A stretch of 64,000 bases of DNA from Endozoicomonas sp. G2_1 (GCF_017744155.1 NZ_JAGHQT010000003.1:126001-190000); one strand, 5' to 3'. Counted from the stretch's first letter, positions 19,058-29,556 are shown. The notes: generated by a model not told the origin, from the letters alone. Made by a program: numbers and translations.

Positions 19058-21838
19058 ATGGCTAGTTCTGACTCGTCACCATTGATTTTAATCGATGGCT
19101 CTTCTTATTTATTTCGCGCCTACCACGTACCCTATTTACAAGCGTTATCGACAGCCAGCGGCCAACCAACTGGTGCTATTACCGGTGTTTTGAATATGGT
19201 GAGAAGTCTTAAAAAAGACTACCCCAATGGCAATATGGTGATGGTTTTTGACGCTAAGGGAAAAACGTTCCGCAACGATTGGTATCCTGAATACAAAGCC
19301 AACCGTCCGCCAATGCCAGAAGAGCTGCGCAGTCAAATAGCACCTTTACACAATATTATTGAAGCAATGGGCTTGCCTTTGTTGGTGATTGAGGGCGTTG
19401 AGGCTGATGATGTTATTGGCACTTTAGCGCATCAGGCCAGCCAAAAAGGTATTGAAACGGTTATTTCTACCGGTGATAAAGATATGGCTCAGTTGGTTAC
19501 TGAGCACGTCACCTTGTTAGATACCATGAAGGAAAAAATTACTGATATTGACGCGGTAAAAGAGAAATACGGTTTTGGTCCTGAACATATGATCGACTAT
19601 TTGGCCTTGATGGGCGATTCAGTTGACAATATTCCCGGTATGCCTGGGGTCGGCGACAAGTCTGCGAAAGCATTGATCGCCGGTATCGGTGGTGTCAGTA
19701 AGATCTATGACAATCTCGATGATATTGCCGGTCTTGGTTTTAGAGGCAGTAAGAGCTTAAAACCAAAAATGATCGAACACGAAGAGATTGTTCGAATGTC
19801 GTATCGCCTTGCAACCATCAAATTAGACGTTGAATTGCCGATGGCGGTTGATGAATTAGCCGCAAAAGCGCCCGACAATGAAGCGTTGAGAAGCTTATAC
19901 CAAGAATTTGAATTGCGCCGACTACTCGCTGAACTCAACGCTGGGAGCACAGATGCTACAAGCGAGCAGAGCAAATCGAATAGTGACAGTGACAATAGTG
20001 CCGACGTATCTGCAGCTAGTGACATCAAGCCAGAATATCAGGTGGTTTACCACCAAGTTCAATTTAATACGTGGTTGCGCGAGCTTGAAAAAGCCGATTA
20101 CTTTGCCTTCGATACTGAAACTACCAGTCTCGATTATATGAAGGCTGAACTGGTTGGCTTGTCGTTTTGTGTTCAGCCGGGGCGTGCGGTATACGTGCCG
20201 TTAGCACATGATTATCCGGGCGCGCCGGACCAGCTTGATCGCGATTGGGTACTCAATCAGCTAAAACCGATTTTAGAAGATAAAACTAAGGCCAAGTTGG
20301 GGCAAAATCTCAAGTATGACGCCAATGTGCTAAGTCATTACGGTATTGTTTTATCTGGTGTTGCGTTTGACACCATGTTGGAATCATACTGTTTAAATAG
20401 CGTTGCTACTCGTCACAATATGGACGCATTGGCAGAAAAGTATCTCGATTACAAAACTGTACACTTTGAAGACATTGCCGGTAAAGGCGCCAAGCAGTTG
20501 ACCTTTAATCAAATTGAGATCGATAAAGCCGGTCACTATGCCGCTGAAGATGCCGATATTACTTTGCGCTTACATCAAGCGATTTATCCGCAGTTGAGTG
20601 CTTCAAAACAGCAGCTTAGTGTTTTTGAAAACATTGAGTTGCCTTTGCTGCCCGTATTAACGGCGATGGAGCAAACAGGAGTCTTGATAGACAGTGATTT
20701 GCTAATTGAACAAAGTGCTTCCATTGGCAATCGCTTGGCGGAGCTTGAAGTTGAAGCCCACAATATTGCGGGTCACAGTTTTAATTTGAGTTCGCCTAAG
20801 CAATTGCAAGAAATTCTATTTGAACAATTGAAGCTGCCGGTGATTAAGAAAACGCCTAAAGGCGCCCCGTCAACAGCAGAAGAAGTGTTGCAGGAATTGG
20901 CATTAGATTACCCGTTGCCAAAACTTATTTTAGAGTACCGCGGTTTGAGTAAGTTAAAATCAACTTACACCGATAAATTACCCTTGATGGTCACTGACAA
21001 AACTGATCGCGTGCATACGTCTTACCATCAGGCGGTTGCGGCGACAGGTCGTTTGTCATCAACTGACCCTAACTTACAGAACATCCCAATTCGCAGTGAA
21101 GAAGGTCGTAAGATTCGCCAAGCTTTTATTGCGCCAGAAAACTACAAAATTGTCGCGATTGATTACTCGCAAATTGAGCTGCGCATTATGGCGCATTTAT
21201 CTGATGATACCGGTTTATTAAAAGCGTTTGCTGACGGCAAAGACATTCACCAAGCAACTGCCGCTGAGATTTTCGCTGTGGATGCGGAGCAAGTCACCAG
21301 TGACCAACGACGCAGTGCTAAAGCGATTAACTTTGGTTTAATTTATGGTATGTCGGCCTTTGGCTTAGCCAAGCAAATTGGAGTTGCTCGTAATCAAGCG
21401 CAAGAGTACATGGATAAATACTTTGAGCGTTACCCTGGCGTACTAAGCTACATGGAGGACACTCGTCAGCAGGCAAGCGAGCAAGGTTACGTTGAAACCT
21501 TATACGGTCGCCGTTTGTACTTACCGGATATTAAATCGAAAAATCAGATGCGTAAAAAGGGTGCAGAGCGTGCGGCAATTAATGCGCCGATGCAGGGCAC
21601 CGCCGCTGATATTATCAAGAAAGCGATGATCGCGGTACAAGAATGGATTGTCCAACAAGCTGATGACCGTATTCGTATGACCATGCAGGTGCACGATGAA
21701 CTGGTTTTTGAAATTCACCAAGATATTGTTGAGCAAACAACCGCGACGCTAGTTGAGATCATGAATAACGCGGTTGAGTTAAAAGTACCACTAATCGCTG
21801 AAGCCGGTATTGGTGACAACTGGCAACAAGCACATTAG
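19058..21838 (+). CDS. polA: DNA polymerase I
   Basis: Repair and Okazaki-fragment polymerase. The 926-aa length and three-domain order match E. coli Pol I: 5'-3' exonuclease (1 to about 300, with GDSVDNIPGMPGVGDKSA), 3'-5' proofreading exonuclease (about 330-520, active-site DTETTSLDY with Asp and Glu retained), and polymerase (motif A DYSQIELRIMAHLS, motif B RRSAKAINFGLIYG, motif C QVHDELVFE). All three activities look intact. An acidic Ser/Asp-rich linker separates the first two domains. The gene has its own terminator, and a small-RNA locus follows. Confidence 0.97.
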   Translation: MASSDSSPLILIDGSSYLFRAYHVPYLQALSTASGQPTGAITGVLNMVRSLKKDYPNGNMVMVFDAKGKTFRNDWYPEYKANRPPMPEELRSQIAPLHNIIEAMGLPLLVIEGVEADDVIGTLAHQASQKGIETVISTGDKDMAQLVTEHVTLLDTMKEKITDIDAVKEKYGFGPEHMIDYLALMGDSVDNIPGMPGVGDKSAKALIAGIGGVSKIYDNLDDIAGLGFRGSKSLKPKMIEHEEIVRMSYRLATIKLDVELPMAVDELAAKAPDNEALRSLYQEFELRRLLAELNAGSTDATSEQSKSNSDSDNSADVSAASDIKPEYQVVYHQVQFNTWLRELEKADYFAFDTETTSLDYMKAELVGLSFCVQPGRAVYVPLAHDYPGAPDQLDRDWVLNQLKPILEDKTKAKLGQNLKYDANVLSHYGIVLSGVAFDTMLESYCLNSVATRHNMDALAEKYLDYKTVHFEDIAGKGAKQLTFNQIEIDKAGHYAAEDADITLRLHQAIYPQLSASKQQLSVFENIELPLLPVLTAMEQTGVLIDSDLLIEQSASIGNRLAELEVEAHNIAGHSFNLSSPKQLQEILFEQLKLPVIKKTPKGAPSTAEEVLQELALDYPLPKLILEYRGLSKLKSTYTDKLPLMVTDKTDRVHTSYHQAVAATGRLSSTDPNLQNIPIRSEEGRKIRQAFIAPENYKIVAIDYSQIELRIMAHLSDDTGLLKAFADGKDIHQATAAEIFAVDAEQVTSDQRRSAKAINFGLIYGMSAFGLAKQIGVARNQAQEYMDKYFERYPGVLSYMEDTRQQASEQGYVETLYGRRLYLPDIKSKNQMRKKGAERAAINAPMQGTAADIIKKAMIAVQEWIVQQADDRIRMTMQVHDELVFEIHQDIVEQTTATLVEIMNNAVELKVPLIAEAGIGDNWQQAH

Positions 21839-21946
21839 ACCTTTAACTTGAATGAATAAAAACTCAACACTTGGTGAAAGATAATTATCCTTTTCGGGTC
21901 TTTATTAAAGAACCTGTTTTATCCCTTTGAAACAAGTGTGATTTAT

Positions 21947-21980
21947 ACCCTTCTACAGCAATGCAGAAGGGTTTTTTTTT
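21947..21980 (+). terminator. polA intrinsic terminator
   Basis: Stem ACCCTTCT/AGAAGGGT with a ten-base loop and a T9 tail, about 110 bases after the polA stop. Confidence 0.88.
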
Positions 21981-22040
21981 GCCGTTTTTAGTCAACCAAA
22001 CTTACTTTGCTAAAGTTATGTAATTTTATTACATTTGTTG

Positions 22041-22070
22041 TTTACTTACATAGTGTATTTGCTCTATAAT
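22041..22070 (+). promoter_or_regulatory. Sigma-70 promoter of sRNA copy C
   Basis: TTTACT (22041-22046) and TATAAT (22065-22070) are separated by exactly 18 bases. Copies A and B of the same RNA family have the same boxes and spacing, with CTC directly before TATAAT in all three. Confidence 0.75.
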
Positions 22071-22076
22071 TACCTT

Positions 22077-22162
22077 GTTCCTCAATGTGAACGCTTGTTT
22101 CATTATTTCATGTTATAGCATTATATAACTGTTTAGCCGGCATCTAGTCCGGCTATTTTTTT
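22077..22162 (+). ncRNA. Putative small RNA, copy C (downstream of polA)
   Basis: About 85 nt between a strong promoter and an intrinsic terminator (stem TAGCCGG/CCGGCTA, T7 tail), with no open reading frame. The 5' part shares TTGTTCC, then GAACGC, then TTGTT with copies A (54.55 kb) and B (56.98 kb), allowing a GTTC/GAAC stem-loop. The middle has diverged and the terminator sequence differs, although both begin GCCGG. The position just after polA is where Spot 42 (spf) lies in enterobacteria, but I see no Spot 42 sequence. Start and end are estimates from the promoter and the T-run. Confidence 0.62.
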
Positions 22163-22339
22163 ATCTGATAAAAATACCTATTTTATACTTTATTTGTAGT
22201 TTTATTACGATCTAATTGCCCTGTAAATATAGCTTGGCATCTCTTCGGTTAATCTATTGTTAAATTTTTCTGCTTTTTTACGATTTTGTGTAGACTAGAG
22301 CCTAACGAATGCCAAGACGGATAAAAATAGGAAGGCAAA

Positions 22340-24520
22340 ATGAATAAAAAAGTCACGGGACTACTCTCGGTGAGTGTTATTACAGCAGGCTTAATTGCTG
22401 GTTGCGCAGATTTAGGTGAAACTGAGCAAAGCGCACAACAATCAACGCAAGTGAACAGTAGCTTTGCCAATGCGCAATATCCAACAACCCGCAAAGGCGA
22501 TGTTGTCGATAAGTACTTTGGTCAAGAAGTTGCTGACCCATATCGCTGGCTAGAAGATGATCGCAGCGAAGAAACCGGTACTTGGGTGAAAACACAAAAC
22601 CAAGTCACTTTTAACTACTTAGACAGAATTCCTTACCGCGAACAACTTAAAGAGCGTTTGGCTGAGCTTTGGAACTACGAAAAGGTCGGCGCGCCGTTTA
22701 AAGAAGGTAAATATACTTACTTCTACAAAAACGATGGTTTGCAAAACCAGTATGTTGTTTACCGCATGGTAGACGGTGGCGAGCCAGAAGTTTTTCTTGA
22801 TCCAAATAGCTTCAGCGAAGATGGCACCACCTCTTTAGCACAGTTGAGTTTTTCAAAAGACGGCTCAATTGCAGCGTATTCGATTTCTGAAGGTGGCAGC
22901 GACTGGCGCAAAATCATCATTATTGATGTTGAAAGCAAAAAAGTACTGGAACAGCCATTAGTCGACGTCAAATTTTCAGGCATTTCTTGGTATGGCAATA
23001 AAGGTTTCTACTACTCAAGTTATGACAAGCCAGAAGGCAGTGAGTTATCTGCTAAAACCGACCAACACAAACTTTATTATCACCAACTTGGCACGCCACA
23101 ATCAGACGACCCCGTGGTTTTTGGCGCAAATGCCGAGCAGAAGCGCCGCTATGTCTCAGGACAAGTAACCGAAGATGACAAATATCTATTGATCAGTGGC
23201 GCTACCTCAACGTCGGGTAATGACCTCTACTTAAAAGATCTCACTAAGCCGAATAGCCCACTAGTGACGGTGTTAGATAATTTTGAGTCAGATACGTATG
23301 TTATCGACAACCAAGGTAGCAAGCTTTATTTAGTGACTAACCTAAACGCGCCGAATAAAAAAGTTGTTACGGTTGATGCTAGCAAGCCAACGGCTGAACA
23401 CTGGCAGGATTTAATTGCCGAAACTGACAATGTGTTATCGGTATCAACAGGTGCGGGTTACTTCTTCGCCGAGTACATGGTTGACGCAATTTCAAAGGTT
23501 TACCAGTACGACTATCAAGGTAAGCAGGTCAGAGAAATTGCCTTACCAGGGCCGGGCAGTGCCAGTGAAATTGAAGGTGGTAAAGAAGATAAAGAACTTT
23601 ATTTCTCTTTCACTAACTATAAAACACCGGGCACTATTTATCAGCTTAATCCAGCATCAGGTCAAGTTGATGTTTACCGCGAGTCGGGCGCTAAATTTAA
23701 CAGTGATGACTATGTCTCTAAGCAGGTTTTTTATACCTCTAAAGACGGTACTAAAGTCCCGATGATGATCACCCATAAAAAAGGCCTAGAACTCAACGGC
23801 AAGAACCCAACTATTTTATATGGTTACGGCGGCTTTAATATTAGTTTAACGCCAAGATTTAGTGTGACTCGAGCGGTTTGGTTAGAGCAAGGTGGTATTT
23901 ACGCAGTCGCTAATTTACGTGGTGGTGGCGAGTACGGTAAAGCATGGCATAAAGCGGGTACTCAGTTACAAAAACAAAATGTCTTTGATGACTTTATTGC
24001 GGCTGGTGAGTACTTGATTGAGCAAAACTACACCTCAAGCGATTATCTTGCCATTAACGGTGGCTCAAATGGTGGTCTTTTAGTTGGTGCAGTGATGACC
24101 CAACGCCCAGACCTGATGCAAGTCGCATTACCTGCGGTTGGCGTCCTTGATATGCTTCGTTACCACACCTTCACTGCTGGTGCCGGCTGGGCGTACGACT
24201 ACGGTACTGCTGAACAAAGTGCAGAAATGTTTGAGTACCTAAAAGGCTACTCGCCAGTACACAATGTTAAAAAGGGAGTTAGCTATCCTGCAACTCTAGT
24301 GACTACGGGTGATCACGATGATCGCGTAGTGCCGGCGCATTCATTTAAGTTTACGGCTGAGCTGCAAGCCAAACAGTCGGGCAATGCACCTACTATGATT
24401 CGCATTGAAACCAATGCTGGCCACGGTGCTGGTACACCGGTATCAAAAACCATTGAACAATATGCTGATATTTATGCATTTACCTTATTCAACATGGGCT
24501 TTGGTCAACTGCCTAAGTAG
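22340..24520 (+). CDS. Prolyl oligopeptidase, predicted lipoprotein
   Basis: S9A serine peptidase cleaving short peptides after proline. The 726-aa protein has an N-terminal lipoprotein signal with lipobox IAGC at C22, then the family start [17 protein letters not shown], a beta-propeller, and a C-terminal alpha/beta-hydrolase domain. Catalytic residues are the Ser in GGSNGG, the Asp in DDRVVP and the His in NAGHG. Lipidation implies anchoring on the periplasmic or outer face of a membrane, useful for peptide scavenging. A strong AGGA precedes the ATG, and a terminator follows at 24543. Confidence 0.93.
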   Translation: MNKKVTGLLSVSVITAGLIAGCADLGETEQSAQQSTQVNSSFANAQYPTTRKGDVVDKYFGQEVADPYRWLEDDRSEETGTWVKTQNQVTFNYLDRIPYREQLKERLAELWNYEKVGAPFKEGKYTYFYKNDGLQNQYVVYRMVDGGEPEVFLDPNSFSEDGTTSLAQLSFSKDGSIAAYSISEGGSDWRKIIIIDVESKKVLEQPLVDVKFSGISWYGNKGFYYSSYDKPEGSELSAKTDQHKLYYHQLGTPQSDDPVVFGANAEQKRRYVSGQVTEDDKYLLISGATSTSGNDLYLKDLTKPNSPLVTVLDNFESDTYVIDNQGSKLYLVTNLNAPNKKVVTVDASKPTAEHWQDLIAETDNVLSVSTGAGYFFAEYMVDAISKVYQYDYQGKQVREIALPGPGSASEIEGGKEDKELYFSFTNYKTPGTIYQLNPASGQVDVYRESGAKFNSDDYVSKQVFYTSKDGTKVPMMITHKKGLELNGKNPTILYGYGGFNISLTPRFSVTRAVWLEQGGIYAVANLRGGGEYGKAWHKAGTQLQKQNVFDDFIAAGEYLIEQNYTSSDYLAINGGSNGGLLVGAVMTQRPDLMQVALPAVGVLDMLRYHTFTAGAGWAYDYGTAEQSAEMFEYLKGYSPVHNVKKGVSYPATLVTTGDHDDRVVPAHSFKFTAELQAKQSGNAPTMIRIETNAGHGAGTPVSKTIEQYADIYAFTLFNMGFGQLPK

Positions 24521-24542
24521 CAAAGTAGTTATGTAAAAAGCG

Positions 24543-24570
24543 AAACCCGCATTAATTTGCGGGTTTTTTT
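24543..24570 (+). terminator. Intrinsic terminator
   Basis: Stem AAACCCGC/GCGGGTTT with an eight-base loop and a T-run, 22 bases after the prolyl oligopeptidase stop. It separates that gene from the beta-lactamase gene. Confidence 0.88.
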
Positions 24571-24695
24571 GTTTATGTTCGATCTACATTGTTGGTATCA
24601 AATGCAATAACACATGATTGCTACTTTTTTGCCATTTTACTGTCAGAATTAACCTTTACTATCGCTAAGCTATACGGACAACTGAGGAGCGACCT

Positions 24696-25436
24696 TTGCG
24701 ATTAATTTTTATTTTACTGACTTGTTTGAGTGCTACTTTTGCTGTTGCACACCAAACAGAGAAGGGTGAGTTAGCTGTCACTGAAATCTCGAATAATCTT
24801 TATCAGTTTGTGTCTTATGCCAAAGTTGAAGGCTATGGTTTAGTACCAGCCAATGGCCTAGTGTCTATTGCCGATGGCAAAGGCGTTATGATCGATACGC
24901 CTTGGACTGATAACGACACAGCCAAGTTGTTGGCGTGGTTTCGCAAACGAGACATCGAGATAATCGCCAGTCTTTCCACTCATTTTCACCAAGATCGCGC
25001 GGGTGGTATTGGTTTTTTACAACAAGCTGGGGTGAGAACTTACGCCAGTAAACAAACCAATAAATTACTTTTAGAACGTGGCAAAACAACTGCTAAGTTT
25101 GAACTTGCCGTTAACCCGCAAATTCGTTGGCAAAGCCTTGGTGTTTCACGCCATCAGTTAGAAATATTCTTCCCCGGAGCTGGTCATAGCACAGATAATG
25201 TTGTGGTTTGGCTGCCAGAAACATCAACCTTATACGGTGGCTGTTTTGTCAAATCTAGCCGTTCTACACATTTAGGCTATACCGCTGATGGCGATACCGA
25301 GGCCTGGCCGAGTTCAATTGAGCAAGTCATGAAAAAGTATAGTGATGCTAAGCGCGTTATTCCTGGGCATGGTGCCAGTGGTGGTATTGAATTACTCAAG
25401 CACACTCAACAATTGGCCTTGTCATTGAGTCAATAA
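24696..25436 (+). CDS. Subclass B1 metallo-beta-lactamase
   Basis: Periplasmic zinc hydrolase expected to open beta-lactam rings, probably including carbapenems. The 246-aa protein has a signal peptide (about 1-18) and all six B1 zinc ligands: H96, H98 and D100 in THFHQDR, H164 in GAGHSTDN, C183 in GGCFVK and H225 in IPGHG. The substrate-binding Lys three residues after C183 is present. The loop usually reading LGN has LGY. Translation starts at TTG with GAGGAG six bases upstream, so annotation that considers only ATG would shorten the signal peptide. It stands alone between a terminator and a PLD gene, without IS or integron signs, so it looks intrinsic. Confidence 0.9.
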   Translation: MRLIFILLTCLSATFAVAHQTEKGELAVTEISNNLYQFVSYAKVEGYGLVPANGLVSIADGKGVMIDTPWTDNDTAKLLAWFRKRDIEIIASLSTHFHQDRAGGIGFLQQAGVRTYASKQTNKLLLERGKTTAKFELAVNPQIRWQSLGVSRHQLEIFFPGAGHSTDNVVVWLPETSTLYGGCFVKSSRSTHLGYTADGDTEAWPSSIEQVMKKYSDAKRVIPGHGASGGIELLKHTQQLALSLSQ

Positions 25437-25504
25437 CACGGCTTTATTTTGTTAATTGCTTTGTGCACAATGGACCAATCACTTGCTTTAATAATAACGA
25501 TTCA

Positions 25505-27097
25505 ATGGCTGGAGTAAGCACTTTAAATGCCACTCGTACTAGTTTCGCGAGCATAAAAACTAACGGAGCCAAAACACTCTTTTTTCTCATTATTGTGTTA
25601 CTGACCAGTTGTTCGGTAGCACAGCCATCAATTTATCAAACACCCGCAGCAAAAGATTATTGTGCTGAGATCGTAAAATCTAAAAATAAGCCTTTAGCCC
25701 ATTACTTAGCGCCATTTTCACAGCAAATGGCGACACAAACAGGTATCTATGTCTTAGAAGAAGATGCCGAGTCGATGTTAACCCGCGCTTGGTTAACTGA
25801 ACACGCAAAAACCAGTATTGATATTCAGTACTTTATTTTTTCCACCGACAACATTGGTTTGATCGCGACAGACTATTTAGTGAAAGCTGCTGAGCGCGGT
25901 GTCAACGTGCGCATGTTGGTCGACGATATTATGATTGAAGCTAAAGGCAGCGAGTTACTGGTATTAGCAGCGCACCCAAATATCGAGATTAAGGTCTACA
26001 ACCCGCTCGCCAATATCGGTAAAAACATTGTTCAAAAGCTCTATAACTTAACGACCCGCTTTCACGATTTTAATCAACGCATGCACAACAAAACCTTTAC
26101 TGTCGATGGTCAAGTGACTATCACCGGCGGCCGCAATATTGCAGATGAATATTTTGGCTATGATCACCAGTACAATTTTCGCGATCGCGATGTGTTGATG
26201 CTAGGCGGTGTCGTTGCTAACGTTGAGCAGTCTTTTGAACAATTCTGGCAGAGTGAGCTTAGTGTCGACGTTAATAAGCTTGCTAGCCGTCAGCGAAAAA
26301 CATCGATTGCCGCCGATTTCGAGCGCCTTCATCAATACGCTTGTAACCCTGAGAACTTTGTTGCGAGCATTCGACAAAAAATTAGTGATTTGCCGAAAAC
26401 CTTTGTCGAAATTGAACGTTCAGGCCAACTGCATTGGTTAAATGGCGTTGAGTACATTTCTGATATTCCAGGAAAAAACACCGCTAACAAGTTTTTAGCC
26501 GGTGGCGGTGCAACCACCTCTCGGTTACTTGAATTGGTGCAACAAGCTAAGTCTTCTATTACGATTCAAACCCCGTACTTGGTAACCACGAAGGATGTTC
26601 GCAAGGTTTTTAAAGCACTGGTTGAACGGGGTGTTGAAATTAAAATACTGACCAATAGCTTGGCATCGAACGACAACCTTGAAGCGTTTAGCGGTTATCA
26701 ACGCGACCGCAAAGCGCTGCTTAACACCGGTGTCGAAATTTATGAATTTAAGCCGGATGCAGCGATTCGACAAAAGATTATGTCGCAAGTGTTAGACAAA
26801 AAACTCGCTGACAGTCCGATCTTCGGCTTACACGCTAAATCGATGGTGATCGACGATGAAATTGCGGTAATTGGCACTTTTAATCTAGACCCACGCAGTA
26901 TTCATTTAAATACTGAAAGTATCACGGTAATCCCCTCCATTGAGGTTGCTAAATCGGTAAAGCAAGGCATGCTTGAAGAAATGCAGCCAGAAAATGCTTG
27001 GCGTATTAGCAAGGACTTTAACCCTGACAGTGAAGTGAGTGCAATCAAGCGTTTAAAAGTCAAACTTAGGCGTATCGTTCCCAAAAGTATTTTGTAA
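25505..27097 (+). CDS. Phospholipase D/cardiolipin synthase C-like lipoprotein
   Basis: PLD-superfamily enzyme with two HKD motifs: HNKTFTVDGQVTITGGRN and HAKSMVIDDEIAVIGTFN. The spacing and size (530 aa from ATG 25505) resemble ClsC (YmdC), which makes cardiolipin from phosphatidylglycerol and phosphatidylethanolamine. The N-terminus has a hydrophobic segment ending in the lipobox LTSC, so it is probably a lipoprotein, unlike classical ClsC. An in-frame GTG at 25463 would give a longer N-terminus. It follows the beta-lactamase gene by 68 bases on the same strand, with no terminator seen between. Confidence 0.85.
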   Translation: MAGVSTLNATRTSFASIKTNGAKTLFFLIIVLLTSCSVAQPSIYQTPAAKDYCAEIVKSKNKPLAHYLAPFSQQMATQTGIYVLEEDAESMLTRAWLTEHAKTSIDIQYFIFSTDNIGLIATDYLVKAAERGVNVRMLVDDIMIEAKGSELLVLAAHPNIEIKVYNPLANIGKNIVQKLYNLTTRFHDFNQRMHNKTFTVDGQVTITGGRNIADEYFGYDHQYNFRDRDVLMLGGVVANVEQSFEQFWQSELSVDVNKLASRQRKTSIAADFERLHQYACNPENFVASIRQKISDLPKTFVEIERSGQLHWLNGVEYISDIPGKNTANKFLAGGGATTSRLLELVQQAKSSITIQTPYLVTTKDVRKVFKALVERGVEIKILTNSLASNDNLEAFSGYQRDRKALLNTGVEIYEFKPDAAIRQKIMSQVLDKKLADSPIFGLHAKSMVIDDEIAVIGTFNLDPRSIHLNTESITVIPSIEVAKSVKQGMLEEMQPENAWRISKDFNPDSEVSAIKRLKVKLRRIVPKSIL

Positions 27098-27263
27098 TAC
27101 GGATGAGGGGCGCGAGGTATTTAGCTAGATTTTTTTGCTCAAAACTTGAACTTTTGGCCTGTTGTGTCACTTTGGTGGCCTGTTGTGTGATGTTGGTTTG
27201 TAGCCACTTCTATTAGTGTTGAATAAGCAAGCGCAATACAACAATAATAGACAGGAGCTCGTT

Positions 27264-28124
27264 ATGGGTATAACAGTAACCCCAACCGGTGAAGCATGTG
27301 GCGCATTTATTGACGGAGTCGACCTCACACAACCACTAACTAGTGCAGATGTAGAAGATATTCGTCAAGCATGGGGACAGCACCACGTTATCATTTTTCG
27401 CGATCAAAAGCTGAGTGATGATGATTTAGAAAGAGTATCAGCGTCATTTGGCAATTTAGCCATTGATCCATTTGTTACTTCAATTCCGGGTCGTGAACAC
27501 ATGATCTCGATTCAGCGCGAAGCTGATGAAACCGCGGCAATTTTTGCTGAAATCTGGCACGCAGACTGGACCTTTAAAGCCGATCCTCCTTTTGCTACGT
27601 GTTTATATAGTATTGAAATTCCTCCACAAGGTGGTGATACCTTGTTCTCTAATCAAGTCTTAGCATTGGAAGAAATGCCAGCTGACTTACGTGCTCGTTT
27701 GGAAGGTCAACTCGCAATTCACTCTGCTAAAATGGGTTACTCGAAAAAAGGCTCTTACGGCGATAAATATGAAAGTAAGAGTATGGAGGTTATTCCTTCA
27801 GACGAAGCATTAGAACAAGAAACCCACCCTTTTATTATCACTCACCCGGTTAGTGGTAAACAGTCAATCTATGGCTCTGCAATCGCCTACATTATTGGCG
27901 TTTCAGATATGCCGCAAAAAGAAGCCATGAGTTTGATTATGGAACTGCAACGTTGGCAAGTTCAAGAGCAATTTGTATATGCCCATAAGTGGGAAGAAAA
28001 CATGTTGGTGATGTGGGATAACCGCAGTGTTTTACACAAAGCAACGGGTGGTTACGAAGGCTATCGCAGAGAGTTACACCGCACCACAATTTCAGAAAAA
28101 GACGGCCGTCCATTCGCCTTATAA
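27264..28124 (+). CDS. TauD/TfdA-family Fe(II)/2-oxoglutarate dioxygenase
   Basis: Non-heme iron oxygenase that hydroxylates a small organic substrate, often releasing sulfite, amine or glyoxylate. The HxD motif is in WHADWTFK, and the distal His and 2-oxoglutarate-binding Arg are in RRELHRTT. I start at ATG 27264 (286 aa), seven bases after AGGAG; an in-frame upstream start lacks a ribosome site. A partner SCP2-domain gene follows after 25 bases, then an AraC regulator and an FAH-family gene. Substrate unknown. Confidence 0.9.
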   Translation: MGITVTPTGEACGAFIDGVDLTQPLTSADVEDIRQAWGQHHVIIFRDQKLSDDDLERVSASFGNLAIDPFVTSIPGREHMISIQREADETAAIFAEIWHADWTFKADPPFATCLYSIEIPPQGGDTLFSNQVLALEEMPADLRARLEGQLAIHSAKMGYSKKGSYGDKYESKSMEVIPSDEALEQETHPFIITHPVSGKQSIYGSAIAYIIGVSDMPQKEAMSLIMELQRWQVQEQFVYAHKWEENMLVMWDNRSVLHKATGGYEGYRRELHRTTISEKDGRPFAL

Positions 28125-28149
28125 CAAAAAATAATAGAGAGATTATCTG

Positions 28150-28434
28150 ATGAATACACAACAACTTGTCGATGTACTAATTCCAGCGGTAGATAAATTT
28201 GGTGGTTTTCCTTCTTCGGTAAAATTCGTGATTGGTGAAGAAAGTACTATTTTCGTTCACAATAAGGAAGTTATCGCAGAAGATAGACCAGCATCTTGTA
28301 CTATTACAATGTCACTTGAGACCATGCAGCAGATTATTGCTGGTGAAGTCGATGCTATGGGTGCTGTAATGGAAGGTGATGTTAGCGTTGAAGGTGACAC
28401 TTCGGTTGCCGTAAGTGTTCAAGGTTTATTTTAA
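28150..28434 (+). CDS. SCP2 sterol-transfer-domain protein
   Basis: A stand-alone 94-aa SCP2-like domain, a fold with a hydrophobic pocket that binds lipids or acyl chains. The C-terminal half shows the typical TITMSLETMQQIIAGEVD stretch followed by AVMEGDVSVEGD. It lies 25 bases after the TauD/TfdA gene and is surely co-transcribed. A carrier role, presenting a hydrophobic substrate to the dioxygenase, is an inference from the pairing. Confidence 0.85.
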   Translation: MNTQQLVDVLIPAVDKFGGFPSSVKFVIGEESTIFVHNKEVIAEDRPASCTITMSLETMQQIIAGEVDAMGAVMEGDVSVEGDTSVAVSVQGLF

Positions 28435-28489
28435 GCGACAACTGCATCAGTTAGTGGTGTTTTTTTGAATTTGAGTAAGTGTGTATTGA

Positions 28490-29518
28490 ATGCCTTGGAA
28501 AGAACAAAATAGAGCAAAAGTTACTGTTCAAGAGATTGTTAGATTGTTGCAACGGGAGGGGATTGATCCCGCTCTTTGTTTGCAACCACATAACTTATCA
28601 CTAGAACAAGTGCTCGCTGAGCAAGTTAAGGTATCTAATCAACTCGAAGTTGATGTGATAAATAGCGCGCTCTCTTTGTTGCCGCCGAAAGCGGGCTATG
28701 GCATTCAAATTGGTCAAGCGTTGAAGATAAGTCATTTGGGGATTTGGGGCTTAGCGATAGTCACGAGCCCAACCGTCAGAGCGGCGGTTAAAGCAATGTC
28801 TAACTTTACCCATTCGCCAATCGCACTTTCCCATATCAGCTTTAAAGAAGAGGGTTCAAAAGCCCTGTTTATTCTCGATGCAGATCACCTACCAGCGTTA
28901 ATTCATCGGTTTATGTTTGAGCGCTACTGTTATATGACTGTGCAGTTTTTGCAAGAGATGAACCCAGACTGCAGCTTACAAGAAATTGAATTGTATCTGC
29001 CGTTTCTTGACCCTAACTATGCCACTGAGTTGAGTCAATTAACTGGGTTAAAGGTGATCAGCAATCAACCTTATTTCGCCATTGCGTTACCTAATAAGTT
29101 GTTGGATATGCCGTTGCCGCATACTGACCCTATTGCTCACGCTCACTTTGTCGCTGAGTGTGATCGAATGTTAGAGGATAGTGATGGTACGCCAAACTTC
29201 GCTCAAAAAATCAGAAACTACATGATTCACAACAAAGATTTTTCGCCGCGCTTACCAGACGTAGCCAAGTCATTGTTTTTGAGTGAACGAACGTTAAGGC
29301 GAAGGCTACACCAAGAAAAGCACAGCTTTAAACTTGTGGTTAGCGAAACCAAAATGGTGTTGGCGAAAGAACTTTTATTGGCCGCGGCACTACCCATTAA
29401 GGTCATTGCCTTAAAGCTCGATTACGCTGAGTCTGCCAGTTTTTTACGAGCGTTCAAAAAATGGTGGGGTGTCACTCCAGCACAAATGCGTCAGTCGCAC
29501 TCGAAACAAACGCAATAA
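28490..29518 (+). CDS. AraC-family regulator with arabinose-binding-like N-domain
   Basis: Transcription regulator of 342 aa. The N-terminal domain (about 20-210, PF12625-like) includes HLGIWGLAIVTSPT. The C-terminal double helix-turn-helix includes FLSERTLRRRLHQEKHSF and SFLRAFKKWWGVTPAQMR. It sits between SCP2 and the FAH gene on the same strand and probably controls this cluster in response to its substrate. It is of the same type as the gene at 33619 but not a recent duplicate. Confidence 0.88.
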   Translation: MPWKEQNRAKVTVQEIVRLLQREGIDPALCLQPHNLSLEQVLAEQVKVSNQLEVDVINSALSLLPPKAGYGIQIGQALKISHLGIWGLAIVTSPTVRAAVKAMSNFTHSPIALSHISFKEEGSKALFILDADHLPALIHRFMFERYCYMTVQFLQEMNPDCSLQEIELYLPFLDPNYATELSQLTGLKVISNQPYFAIALPNKLLDMPLPHTDPIAHAHFVAECDRMLEDSDGTPNFAQKIRNYMIHNKDFSPRLPDVAKSLFLSERTLRRRLHQEKHSFKLVVSETKMVLAKELLLAAALPIKVIALKLDYAESASFLRAFKKWWGVTPAQMRQSHSKQTQ

Positions 29519-29556
29519 TCTAATCGACAGCCTTCATATTAACAAAGAGAACTGCT

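Noticed and set aside
21839-22162. Spot 42 RNA downstream of polA
   Set aside because: The location fits, but the conserved Spot 42 5' sequence is absent. I report the RNA as an unnamed family instead.
24571-24695. CreB-type TTCAC-N6-TTCAC tag before the beta-lactamase gene
   Set aside because: Read base by base; no pair of TTCAC half-sites is present.
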